Of a DNA stretch of 64,000 bases, positions 32,031-39,410 are shown in pieces. The translations under genes were made by a program, and so were the position numbers. The notes under the pieces are model-generated. The model worked only from the letters and a program-made list of their open reading frames with translations. It had not been told where the DNA came from and ran no database searches. The first letter of the stretch is position 1. Each line of letters opens with the position of its first letter. Source of the DNA: Paenochrobactrum glaciei (GTDB lineage: Bacteria > Pseudomonadota > Alphaproteobacteria > Rhizobiales > Rhizobiaceae); NCBI RefSeq assembly GCF_039522165.1, contig NZ_BAAADE010000002.1, positions 558,001 through 622,000 on the forward strand. The letters are read 5' to 3'.

Positions 32031-32681
32031 TTAATCTGGATTTGGCAAAAGTTCAGCCGTGAGCTTTTGCAATTCGGGTAATAAGTCCCGCTCAAACCAC
32101 GGATTGCGTTTCAGCCAGCCGCTATTGCGCCATGACGGATGAGGGATTGGCAGGATGCGGCGTCCGTTTCCGTCCGGCGCTTCAAAGAAGTCCCGCCAAT
32201 GCAGAACTGTTTCGGTCAGTGATTTATGACGTCTTTTGCCTAAATGATAGTTTTGCGCATATTGACCGATAACAATGACGAGTTTGATCTGCGGCATCAG
32301 CGGAAAGATACGGTCATGCCAGACTTCTTTACATTCGCGGCGCGGTGGCAGATCGCCACCATTTTTATCATAGCCGGGAAAACAAAATCCCATCGGTATG
32401 ATGGCAAAATGGTCAGGACTGTAAAAACTCTCACGGGTAACATTCAACCATTGGCGCAAGCGGTCGCCGGAGGGGTCGTTGAACGGAATGCCTGTATTAT
32501 AGACACGCATGCCTGGAGCCTGACCGCAAATAGCAATGGGGGCAGTGGCGGAAATTGTGCATACAGGACGTGGTGGCATCGCCATGGCTGGCGGATAGCG
32601 TGGATTGTCATGGCAGAGGCGGCATTGCGCAATCTCATGCGATAGAGTTGTGATCAATTGCTGCTGGGTTTGTTTATTCAT
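32031..32681 (-). CDS. Uracil-DNA glycosylase superfamily protein
   Basis: A 216-residue protein of the UDG superfamily. Motif 1 appears as ICGQAPGMRVYNTGIPFNDP (Gly-Gln-Ala-Pro-Gly, then the pocket Phe-Asn), the middle strand as KLVIVIGQYAQ and motif 2 as PIPHPSWRNSGWL with the usual His-Pro-Ser. There are Cys in AQCRLCHDNP, a CxxC near the N-terminus, but I cannot find the full four-Cys iron-sulfur set of family 4. Probably a base-excision or relic glycosylase; substrate unknown. The ATG at 32681 follows GGAACTG and overlaps the stop of the nuclease gene by eight bases, so the two are translationally coupled. Confidence 0.8.
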   Translation of the reverse strand: MNKQTQQQLITTLSHEIAQCRLCHDNPRYPPAMAMPPRPVCTISATAPIAICGQAPGMRVYNTGIPFNDPSGDRLRQWLNVTRESFYSPDHFAIIPMGFCFPGYDKNGGDLPPRRECKEVWHDRIFPLMPQIKLVIVIGQYAQNYHLGKRRHKSLTETVLHWRDFFEAPDGNGRRILPIPHPSWRNSGWLKRNPWFERDLLPELQKLTAELLPNPD

Positions 32682-33345
32682 CAGTTCCATCGCTGTTGAA
32701 TAATCTCTGATAGATTTGTTGGATTACGAGAATTAAACCTTTGAAATCGAAATAGGTTTCATCTGCTTCGTCATTTTCCTGCGTTGTATTTCGTTTGCGC
32801 CATTCTTGCGGGAGCTCAAATTCACCAGCCCAGATGCCGCGCTTATTGGCGCGTGCTTCATGTTCTTGCGCAGGATAATCATAATAGGAGACTGCGTGGC
32901 CTTCTTCGACGAGCCATTGATTGAGATCGGTTTGGCCAAGATAGCAGTTTGCCAAAAACCGTTTATATTTATCGCGTGCAGTGCTGGTGCAGTAAATGAT
33001 CTGGCGCGCTGTTTTTTGCTGAAGTGCTTGTTTGGCGCTGACCCCGCAAGCTTGCTCTTGATTATCAATCCGGCAGGTCTGCTTCATCTCCGGCGCATCA
33101 ATGCCTTTCAGGCGAAGGCGCTGTTGTTGCAGAATGATTGTGTCGCCATCAATGGTGGTGGCAATGCCTGTCCACTGTTGTGTTGAATCAGTTGTTTGCG
33201 GAATACGGCTGACAAGAAAAGCTATGCCGCTTAAAATGAGCATAGCAAAAAGCGTGTCAAGAATGAGCGGGCGGCGACGTTTTGATTTCAGTTGTTGTCG
33301 ATGTGTGCGGGTAGGCGATTTACGACCATAAGGTGGTCTGGACAT
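32674..33345 (-). CDS. Thermonuclease (SNase-like) family protein, membrane-anchored
   Basis: A 223-residue protein with a basic N-terminus (about 26 residues rich in R and K), one hydrophobic anchor (LILDTLFAMLILSGIAFLVS, about 27-46) and then a staphylococcal-nuclease fold: TTIDGDTIILQQQRLRLKGI and DAPEMKQTC, then RDKYKRFLANC with catalytic-type Arg/Lys and EEGHAVSYYDYP. Four or more cysteines sit in the outside domain. It likely degrades or processes nucleic acid in the periplasm. A single run of positive residues before the helix supports an N-in topology. It is the first gene of a two-gene unit with the UDG-like gene. Confidence 0.85.
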   Translation of the reverse strand: MSRPPYGRKSPTRTHRQQLKSKRRRPLILDTLFAMLILSGIAFLVSRIPQTTDSTQQWTGIATTIDGDTIILQQQRLRLKGIDAPEMKQTCRIDNQEQACGVSAKQALQQKTARQIIYCTSTARDKYKRFLANCYLGQTDLNQWLVEEGHAVSYYDYPAQEHEARANKRGIWAGEFELPQEWRKRNTTQENDEADETYFDFKGLILVIQQIYQRLFNSDGTDE

Positions 33346-33532
33346 TACGCCTTACTCCGGCCAATGATGCTTTGCTAAATTTAGAACGAATATAGAACTC
33401 TTGCAATGGTATAATTTTAAAGTGAATCTTAAGGCTGTTGCTCTGACTAAGAGGGCGGGATAGGGATTATTTTAGAAGATGAGTGGCGTTATGATCAACG
33501 CTCAACCACTGAATTGATTATGGTTTTTATTG

Positions 33533-34156
33533 ATGCAATTTTCAGATGCTGACCAGCAGGTTTTGATTGATATTATGCGTTGGCGGCGTGATGTCCGGCA
33601 TTTCAAGCAGGATGCAGTGCCAGCGCATTTAATAGCGCAGTTGCAACGTGCCGTTCAGCTTGCGCCTTCTGTTGGCAATTCACGGCCATGGCGTATATTT
33701 ATGGTGCAATCATCTGCAAGGCGCAGAGCTGTTTACGAAAATTTTCAGCAATCAAGTCAGAAGGCAGCCGGAATTTATGAGCCTGAGCGTCTGGCGCAAT
33801 ATGAAAAGCTTAAACTGGAAGCAATTCAGACTGCACCGGTACAATTGGCGATTTTTACGGATACCGACCCGACACAAGGCCACGGCTTAGGGCGGCAAAC
33901 TTTGGCTTCAACTTTGGAGCAAAGCACGGCTATGGCGGTTCAAAACCTTAATCTGGTGGCGCGCGCTCATGGGCTTGGTGTGGGGATGGTGTCGATTTTA
34001 AATCCGGGTGCCATGGAACAGCTTTTTGAAGCGCCTGAAAGCTGGCGCTTCAGTTTTTATCTTTGCATCGGCTGGCCGGAATTTGAAAGCGATACGCCAT
34101 TGTTGCATGAACTGGGCTGGCAGGAAAATATCGATCAAAACTGGATTGATATGTAA
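33533..34156 (+). CDS. bluB: 5,6-dimethylbenzimidazole synthase
   Basis: BluB breaks down reduced FMN with oxygen to give dimethylbenzimidazole, the lower ligand of B12. The 207-residue nitroreductase-fold protein shows RWRRDVRHFK, APSVGNSRPWRIFMV, YEKLKLEAIQTAPVQLAIFTD, and GRQTLASTLEQSTAMAVQNL with the lid segment typical of BluB rather than ordinary nitroreductases; GLGVGMVSILNP follows. It starts at ATG 33533, directly after a TTG. Together with cobT and cobS in the same 5 kb it makes the lower-ligand branch of cobalamin synthesis. Confidence 0.93.
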   Translation: MQFSDADQQVLIDIMRWRRDVRHFKQDAVPAHLIAQLQRAVQLAPSVGNSRPWRIFMVQSSARRRAVYENFQQSSQKAAGIYEPERLAQYEKLKLEAIQTAPVQLAIFTDTDPTQGHGLGRQTLASTLEQSTAMAVQNLNLVARAHGLGVGMVSILNPGAMEQLFEAPESWRFSFYLCIGWPEFESDTPLLHELGWQENIDQNWIDM

Positions 34157-34224
34157 TATTATTAGGTATTGCAGATGAAAAGGTGAGGGACTTAATTAAA
34201 ATTCCTCAATCAAATCAAAGGTGA

Positions 34225-34256
34225 TTTTAAGCCGCATATTGATGGGCGGCTTAAAA
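34225..34256. terminator. Hairpin between bluB and tRNA-Leu
   Basis: Perfect 11-base stem TTTTAAGCCGC / GCGGCTTAAAA with a 10-base loop, between two convergent genes. The flanking T-runs are short, so it is a moderate terminator in either direction. Confidence 0.6.
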
Positions 34257-34316
34257 AGAAAATTTAATTTAACTTATTGTTTTGATTGCTTTTTCTCAAT
34301 CCTTGGAAGGAGAGAA

Positions 34317-34401
34317 TGGTGCGGTCGAGAAGACTCGAACTTCCACGGGTTGCCCCACAGCGACCTCAACGCTGCGCGTCTACCAATTCCGCCACGACCG
34401 C
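34317..34401 (-). tRNA. tRNA-Leu, anticodon GAG
   Basis: Read on the minus strand: acceptor stem GCGGTCG / CGACCGC, discriminator A, encoded CCA (end at 34317), D-arm with GGCGGAATTGGTAGACGC, anticodon loop TTGAGGT (anticodon GAG) on stem CAGCG/CGCTG, a long variable arm (GTGGGGCAACCCGT) as expected for leucine, and T-arm GAAGTTCGAGTCTTC. 85 bases including CCA. It reads CUC and CUU leucine codons. Confidence 0.97.
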
Positions 34402-34749
34402 ACTGTGTGGTAGAAACCGAACTGCTTCGGTGAGGGCGATTTAGCAAATCACTTATGACTGCACAAGCCCTATAATAAAATTATTGCAATTATTTTTGTA
34501 AAACATTGCTGCAATTACGCTTTTTGTGTTTCAGCGCCTTAAAAAGCCAGCATTTGCAGGGTTTGCAATCAGTGCTTTATATCTGACAAAAAACATCGGT
34601 TTTCCACAGATGGTGCTTTATAGGTTGTGATGCGTTGAGGTGAGACACTGTCAGGTTGATTTTTGGGTGAATCGATTATGTTTGTCCGAATCTAAGAATC
34701 TGACTTTTAAAGAAAAAAGACCCCGCCGATGAGGTGAGGTCTTTAAAAA
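34402..34749. other. Intergenic region tRNA-Leu to hisI
   Basis: About 350 AT-rich bases. It should contain the tRNA promoter on the minus strand and, at its end, the hisI terminator (34712-34744). One TTTTCCACA (34600-34608) fits the DnaA-box pattern but is expected by chance at this frequency. No ORF with support. Confidence 0.6.
34712..34744 (-). terminator. Intrinsic terminator of hisI
   Basis: Stem AAAGACC / GGTCTTT with extra GC pairing inside; on the minus strand it runs into TTTTTTC. It sits right after the hisI stop. Confidence 0.75.
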
Positions 34750-35166
34750 TCATTCTGATTTGATTGTTAAACGGGCTTTGCCGTCAATCAGGCTGACTTG
34801 CCTGTAAAAGCAGGAGCGCCTTTCCGTGTGGCAGGTAGGGCCGTTGCCTGCGACTTCCACATGCAGACAGAGCGCATCCTGATCACAATCAGTGGTAAGC
34901 GATATGACCTTTTGCAAATTGCCAGATGTTTCGCCCTTTTTCCATAATTGCTGACGCGAGCGTGACCAATAATGCGCAATGCCTGTTTCCAGCGTCAGGC
35001 TCAAGGCTTGCGCATTCATATGCGCGACCATCAAAATGCTGTTGTCGCGCGCATCACAGACTACAGCGGTAATGAGGCCATTACTATCGAAACGCGGTGC
35101 AAATGCAGCACCTTCTTCAATGTCATGTTTCGAGCAGCTGCTTTGGGGTTGAAATTCAACGCTCAT
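34750..35166 (-). CDS. hisI: Phosphoribosyl-AMP cyclohydrolase
   Basis: HisI opens the ring of phosphoribosyl-AMP in histidine synthesis. The 138-residue stand-alone enzyme shows VAHMNAQALSLTLETGIAHYW, SRSRQQLWKKGETSGN, the metal motif DCDQDALCLHVEV and the cysteine block GPTCHTERRSCFYR. There is no fused HisE domain, as usual in alphaproteobacteria. It lies 22 bases after folE on the same strand, so they are likely one transcript ending at the terminator beyond hisI. Confidence 0.96.
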   Translation of the reverse strand: MSVEFQPQSSCSKHDIEEGAAFAPRFDSNGLITAVVCDARDNSILMVAHMNAQALSLTLETGIAHYWSRSRQQLWKKGETSGNLQKVISLTTDCDQDALCLHVEVAGNGPTCHTERRSCFYRQVSLIDGKARLTIKSE

Positions 35167-35188
35167 GAGGTTCTCTTTATCTTAGCAA

Positions 35189-35809
35189 TCAGGATGCGCG
35201 GATCAGGCTCATGAAACGAACCTGTTCGTTGACATTGTCGCGGAACTCACCGGTAAATGTGGTGGTAATGGTGCTGGAGCCTTGCTTGCGGATGCCGCGC
35301 ATGGCCATGCACATATGTTCCGCCTCCAACAAAACAGCGACACCGCGCGGTTTTAAAATTGTCTGGATGGAGTTAGCGATCTGAGCGGTGATGTTTTCCT
35401 GAGTTTGCAGACGGCGGGCAAAAACCTCGACCGTGCGGGCAATTTTAGACAGGCCGACCACTTCGCCATCCGGCAGATAGGCTACATGAGCCTTGCCAAT
35501 GATCGGCACCATATGGTGCTCACAATGGGAATGGAAGTTGATGTCTTTCACCAGCACCAGATCGTCATAACCGCCGACTTCTTCAAAAGTAGTGCCAAGA
35601 ATATCTTCCGGATTTTCTTCATAGCCGGCAAAAAGCTCTTTGTAGGATTTGGCCACGCGTTTTGGAGTGTCGAGCAGGCCTTCACGGTCAGGATTTTCTC
35701 CTGCCCAGCGCAAGAGGGTGCGCACAGCTGCTTCTGCTTCTTCCTGTGACGGGCGCTGCACAGCTGCCATCACGTCACTGTTAAGTGTGTTATCGCGTGG
35801 ATTATCCAT
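35189..35809 (-). CDS. folE: GTP cyclohydrolase I
   Basis: FolE turns GTP into dihydroneopterin triphosphate, the entry to folate (and, via related routes, queuosine precursors). From ATG at 35809, preceded by GGGAG, the protein has 206 residues; the frame continues upstream to 35872, but that extension is Arg-rich and not family-like. Landmarks: PEDILGTTFEEVGGYDDL, FHSHCEHHMVPIIGKAHVAY as consecutive blocks with the zinc Cys and His, VGLSKIARTVEVFARRLQTQE and the final zinc Cys in EAEHMCMAMRGI. Cotranscribed with hisI. Confidence 0.95.
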   Translation of the reverse strand: MDNPRDNTLNSDVMAAVQRPSQEEAEAAVRTLLRWAGENPDREGLLDTPKRVAKSYKELFAGYEENPEDILGTTFEEVGGYDDLVLVKDINFHSHCEHHMVPIIGKAHVAYLPDGEVVGLSKIARTVEVFARRLQTQENITAQIANSIQTILKPRGVAVLLEAEHMCMAMRGIRKQGSSTITTTFTGEFRDNVNEQVRFMSLIRAS

Positions 35810-36134
35810 TTTAAGTATCTCCCGTAGTCTCCTTCGTGGCCTGTGGCTTAGAGGAGACGAGTTGAACGGCAATACAAATTAAACCTGACACAGAGCCAAG
35901 TGTGTATTGGAAGGATTTTTGTCTCTCATTATAGTGAGAGCGGCTGTTTTCTTCGTGCTATTGCAAGCATGGCAGTTATTAGCTGAGATGCTTGAAAATT
36001 GCACGATAATTCTCGTGTGCCAGCTTAATCGCTGGCACAAGTTTTATCCGCTCATTATATAGTATGGAAACAGCATTTAAAAAGGCATAGCTTTATGATC
36101 TGTGCCTGATCGGGTTTGCGAGACAGAGTAAGCA

Positions 36135-36566
36135 ATGATTGACGACCTTTATAATCAGCGGATTTTGGAATTTGCCGGTAGTATTTCCAAGACGGAGCGT
36201 CTGGAACAGCCGCAGGCGACAGCCAAAGCACATTCCAAATTATGCGGCTCGACAATTATTGTTGATCTTGATGTGACAGATGGAATTGTCAGCAATTTCG
36301 GGCAGGATGTGAAGGCCTGTGCTTTAGGGCAGGCGACGGCTTCGGTGATGGCACGCACAATTATTGGTGCGACACCGCAAGAGCTGAAGGCTTTACGTGA
36401 GTGCATGTATGAAATGCTGAAAAATAATGGCGAAGCACCACAAGATCGCTTCGATGATTTTAAGTATTTTGCGCCGGTGCGAGAGTATCGGGCGCGCCAT
36501 GCCTCGACACTCTTAGTGTTTGATGCGGTGGTAGATTGTTTGACGCAGATTGAGCAGGCTGGCTGA
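36135..36566 (+). CDS. IscU/NifU-like iron-sulfur scaffold homologue
   Basis: A 143-residue protein of the IscU/NifU N-terminal fold, in the group common beside yidD in Rhizobiales. Cys37 (KLCGST) and Cys62 (KACALGQA) match the first two cluster ligands of IscU, but the third position reads RHASTLLVFDA, with Ala123 where IscU has Cys. Other cysteines (90 and 135) might replace it. It may thus be a scaffold or sulfur-acceptor variant rather than classical IscU; no isc or suf genes lie here. Its stop overlaps the start of yidD (TGATG), so the two are coupled. Confidence 0.82.
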   Translation: MIDDLYNQRILEFAGSISKTERLEQPQATAKAHSKLCGSTIIVDLDVTDGIVSNFGQDVKACALGQATASVMARTIIGATPQELKALRECMYEMLKNNGEAPQDRFDDFKYFAPVREYRARHASTLLVFDAVVDCLTQIEQAG

Positions 36567-36943
36567 TGTGCGGCTGCGGTGATGATCATGCGCCCAAAAC
36601 CAAGGCAGAGCGCAAGCCCTATCTGGGGCGGAATTTCAATGGTGCATGGCAGAAAACACCGGGGCGCTTGTTCGGCACCGGTTTTGTGCGGCTTTATCAG
36701 CTGACATTATCCGGCTTTATCGGCAATTCATGCCGCCATCTGCCGACTTGTTCAGAATATACCTATGAGGCCATTGCTCGTTATGGTTTGTGGAGCGGTG
36801 GCTGGATGGGGCTTTTTCGCGTGATGCGCTGTGGCCCCTTTGGCACTGATGGTTTTGATCCGGTGCCGCAAGTGATGCCGGAGGGCTATAGTTGGTATAA
36901 ACCGTGGCGTTATTGGCTCATTGCCCGCAAAACCAAAGCGTGA
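36566..36943 (+). CDS. yidD: Membrane protein insertion efficiency factor YidD
   Basis: YidD is a small peripheral inner-membrane protein that assists YidC/Sec insertion. The conserved block GNSCRHLPTCSEYTYEAI (about 52-69) with its paired cysteines, then RYGLWSGGWMGLFRVMRCGPFG, is diagnostic. The N-terminus (MCGCGDDHAPKTKAERK) carries two further Cys and charged residues. At 125 residues it is longer than the E. coli form (85). In many bacteria yidD lies between rnpA and yidC; here it is coupled to the IscU-like gene, as in other Rhizobiales. Confidence 0.93.
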   Translation: MCGCGDDHAPKTKAERKPYLGRNFNGAWQKTPGRLFGTGFVRLYQLTLSGFIGNSCRHLPTCSEYTYEAIARYGLWSGGWMGLFRVMRCGPFGTDGFDPVPQVMPEGYSWYKPWRYWLIARKTKA

Positions 36944-37070
36944 TGCGGCTTGAAAGCTTTACCTTGGCTGCAAAAAGATTTATGAGCTTGTGCAGACTGT
37001 AAAAAAATCGGGTTTTCTTAAATAAACCCTTCATTACAGCGAAGAATAACCAATTCAATGAAGACAACCA

Positions 37071-37088
37071 CCCGCAATCGTTGGCGGG
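37071..37088 (+). promoter_or_regulatory. Small hairpin just before the thrS ribosome site
   Basis: CCCGCAA / TTGGCGGG (one bulged G, loop TCG) lies 20 bases before the thrS start and ahead of AAGGAC. It could affect thrS translation, but there is no further evidence. Confidence 0.35.
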
Positions 37089-37107
37089 ACTGGATAAGGA
37101 CAAAATT

Positions 37108-39090
37108 ATGTCGAATGTTGTTTCGTTAAAATTCCCTGATGGTTCTGTTCGTGAATATGACAGTGCCATGACCGGCGCGGAGCTGGCAGAATCAATCTCC
37201 AAATCACTGGCGAAAAAAGCTGTGGCCTATGTCATGGATGGCACCATTCGTGATCTGAGTGATCCACTGGGCGCGTCCGCTGATGTGGAAATTCTGACCC
37301 GCGAAGACCCGCGCGCGCTTGAGCTTATTCGGCATGATTGCGCTCATATCCTCGCAGAAGCTGTGCAAGAACTGTTTCCGGGTACACAGGTTACCATCGG
37401 CCCTGTGATCGAAAACGGTTTTTATTACGACTTTGCGCGCAACGAACCTTTTACACCGGATGATCTGCCGGTGATTGAAAAGAAGATGCGCGAAATTATC
37501 GGTCGCAATAAAGCGTTCAGCAAGCAGGTCTGGTCACGCGATAAAGCCAAGCAAGTTTTTGCCGATAAGGGTGAAAGCTATAAGGTTGAGCTGATCGACG
37601 CTATTCCGGAAGATCAGAACCTTAATATTTATTATCAGGGTGAAGACTGGTTTGACCTTTGCCGTGGCCCGCATATGGCGTCCACCGGTCAGGTTGGAAC
37701 TGCTTTCAAACTGATGAAAGTGGCCGGTGCTTATTGGCGCGGTGACAGCAATAATCCGATGCTGACGCGTATTTACGGCACAGCCTTTGCCAGTGACAAA
37801 GACCTGCAAGCCTATCTGACGATGCTGGAAGAGGCTGAAAAGCGTGACCACCGTCGTCTGGGTCGTGAAATGGATCTGTTCCATTTTCAGGAAGAAGGTC
37901 CAGGCGTTGTGTTCTGGCATTCCAAAGGCTGGCGCATGTTCCAGACATTGGTCAGCTATATGCGCCGCCGTCTGGATACCCATGGCTATCAGGAAGTCAA
38001 CGCGCCGCAGGTGCTTGATAAATCCCTTTGGGAAACATCAGGTCACTGGGGCTGGTATCGTGACAACATGTTCAAGGTAACTGTTGCCGGTGATGATACG
38101 GATGATGACCGCGTCTTTGCACTGAAGCCGATGAACTGTCCGGGTCACGTGCAGATTTTCAAACATGGTTTGAAATCTTACCGCGATCTGCCGATCCGTC
38201 TGGCCGAATTTGGGAATGTGCATCGCTATGAGCCATCAGGCGCTCTGCATGGTTTGATGCGTGTGCGCGGCTTTACGCAGGATGATGCGCATGTGTTCTG
38301 TACCGATGAACAATTGGCCGCAGAATGTCTTCGCATCAACGATCTGATCTTGTCTGTCTATAAAGACTTCGGTTTTGAAGGCATCACAATCAAATTGTCG
38401 ACGCGCCCTGAAAAGCGTGTGGGTTCGGATGAGCTTTGGGATCGCGCAGAAGGCGTGATGATGGAAGTTCTGGAAACAATCAAAATCCAGTCTCCGGAAA
38501 TCAAAACATCGATCTTTGAAGGTGAGGGCGCGTTCTACGGTCCTAAATTCGAATATACGCTGCGTGATGCGATTGGCCGTGAATGGCAGTGCGGGACAAC
38601 ACAGGTAGACTTCAACTTGCCTGAGCGTTTCGGTGCTTTCTATATCGGCAATGATTCCGAGAAGAAGCAGCCGGTGATGATCCACCGCGCAATCTGCGGC
38701 TCGATGGAGCGTTTCCTTGGTATTCTGATTGAAAACTTTGCCGGTCATATGCCTTTGTGGTTCGCGCCAATTCAGGTGGTTGTCGCAACCATTACATCTG
38801 ACGCAGATGATTATGCGCGTGATGTGGCTGCAACGCTGAAAGCTGCCGGTTTGCAGGTCACAACCGATCTTCGCAATGAGAAGATCAACTATAAGGTTCG
38901 TGAACACTCACTGCAGAAGGTTCCGGTCATTTTGGTTTGCGGTAATCGCGAAGCAGAAGAACGCACGGTCAATATCCGACGTCTTGGTTCACGCGACCAG
39001 TCGTCTATGAGCCTTGATGAGGCTGTTGCGTCGCTGGTTCATGAAGCAACGCCACCGGATTTGCTGCGTTTGAAAAACAAAAACGCCTGA
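37108..39090 (+). CDS. thrS: Threonyl-tRNA synthetase
   Basis: ThrRS charges tRNA-Thr and edits Ser-tRNA-Thr. From ATG 37108 (AAGGAC seven bases before; an upstream TTG at 37081 is rejected) the protein is 660 residues, full length. The N-terminal TGS domain begins NVVSLKFPDGSVREYD; the editing domain has HDCAHILAEAVQELFPG and the CRGPHMAST Cys/His site; the class II core has motif 2 (FGNVHRYEPSG), the zinc Cys of KPMNCPGHVQIF and motif 3 (GSMERFLGILIE). The C-terminal anticodon-binding domain follows. A very long hairpin comes after the gene. Confidence 0.97.
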   Translation: MSNVVSLKFPDGSVREYDSAMTGAELAESISKSLAKKAVAYVMDGTIRDLSDPLGASADVEILTREDPRALELIRHDCAHILAEAVQELFPGTQVTIGPVIENGFYYDFARNEPFTPDDLPVIEKKMREIIGRNKAFSKQVWSRDKAKQVFADKGESYKVELIDAIPEDQNLNIYYQGEDWFDLCRGPHMASTGQVGTAFKLMKVAGAYWRGDSNNPMLTRIYGTAFASDKDLQAYLTMLEEAEKRDHRRLGREMDLFHFQEEGPGVVFWHSKGWRMFQTLVSYMRRRLDTHGYQEVNAPQVLDKSLWETSGHWGWYRDNMFKVTVAGDDTDDDRVFALKPMNCPGHVQIFKHGLKSYRDLPIRLAEFGNVHRYEPSGALHGLMRVRGFTQDDAHVFCTDEQLAAECLRINDLILSVYKDFGFEGITIKLSTRPEKRVGSDELWDRAEGVMMEVLETIKIQSPEIKTSIFEGEGAFYGPKFEYTLRDAIGREWQCGTTQVDFNLPERFGAFYIGNDSEKKQPVMIHRAICGSMERFLGILIENFAGHMPLWFAPIQVVVATITSDADDYARDVAATLKAAGLQVTTDLRNEKINYKVREHSLQKVPVILVCGNREAEERTVNIRRLGSRDQSSMSLDEAVASLVHEATPPDLLRLKNKNA

Positions 39091-39410
39091 TTAGGGCGTT
39101 TGCACTTTAAGTGCTGATATGAAATCACGGCATTGGCCGGACTTTAAAGGTCTGGTCGGTGTCGTGATTTTTTGTTGTGGTGACAAGACAGGTGGCCACA
39201 AAAATGTTACGGAAATATTTGGTCAAGCTCTGCTCTTCGCCATGATTTGGTGCCGAATTGAATTTATAGCTTTTTCAAAGTGCAACAATGATAACAAACC
39301 ACGCTGTCCGGGTTCCCATTATCCGCAGATGTGGCTATGAAATTATGAGCTTTATATAGTTTTTTGCCTGATTCTTTGCCGAACAGGCTATTCTTTGATT
39401 GGTGGTTTTG
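39091..39410. other. Intergenic region thrS-proS
   Basis: 320 bases. It holds two short inverted repeats directly after thrS (AAACGCC/GGCGTTT over the stop codon, and GCACTT/AAGTGC near 39102-39114), then the long hairpin at 39122-39174. The rest (39180-39400) is AT-rich with no ORF of note and should contain the proS promoter. Confidence 0.6.
39122..39174 (+). terminator. Very long G-U-rich terminator hairpin after thrS (or small RNA)
   Basis: A 21-base-pair stem (39122-39142 with 39150-39170), loop TTTAAAG, followed by a T-run to 39173. There is no mismatch: 16 Watson-Crick pairs and 5 G-U pairs when read as plus-strand RNA. On the other strand the same five positions would be A-C mismatches, so the structure is specific to plus-strand transcripts. 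Confidence 0.8.

Noticed and set aside
34600..34608. TTTTCCACA as a DnaA box or origin
   Set aside because: A single copy; a few such matches are expected by chance in 64 kb, and there is no cluster, AT-rich unwinding element or replication gene beside it.
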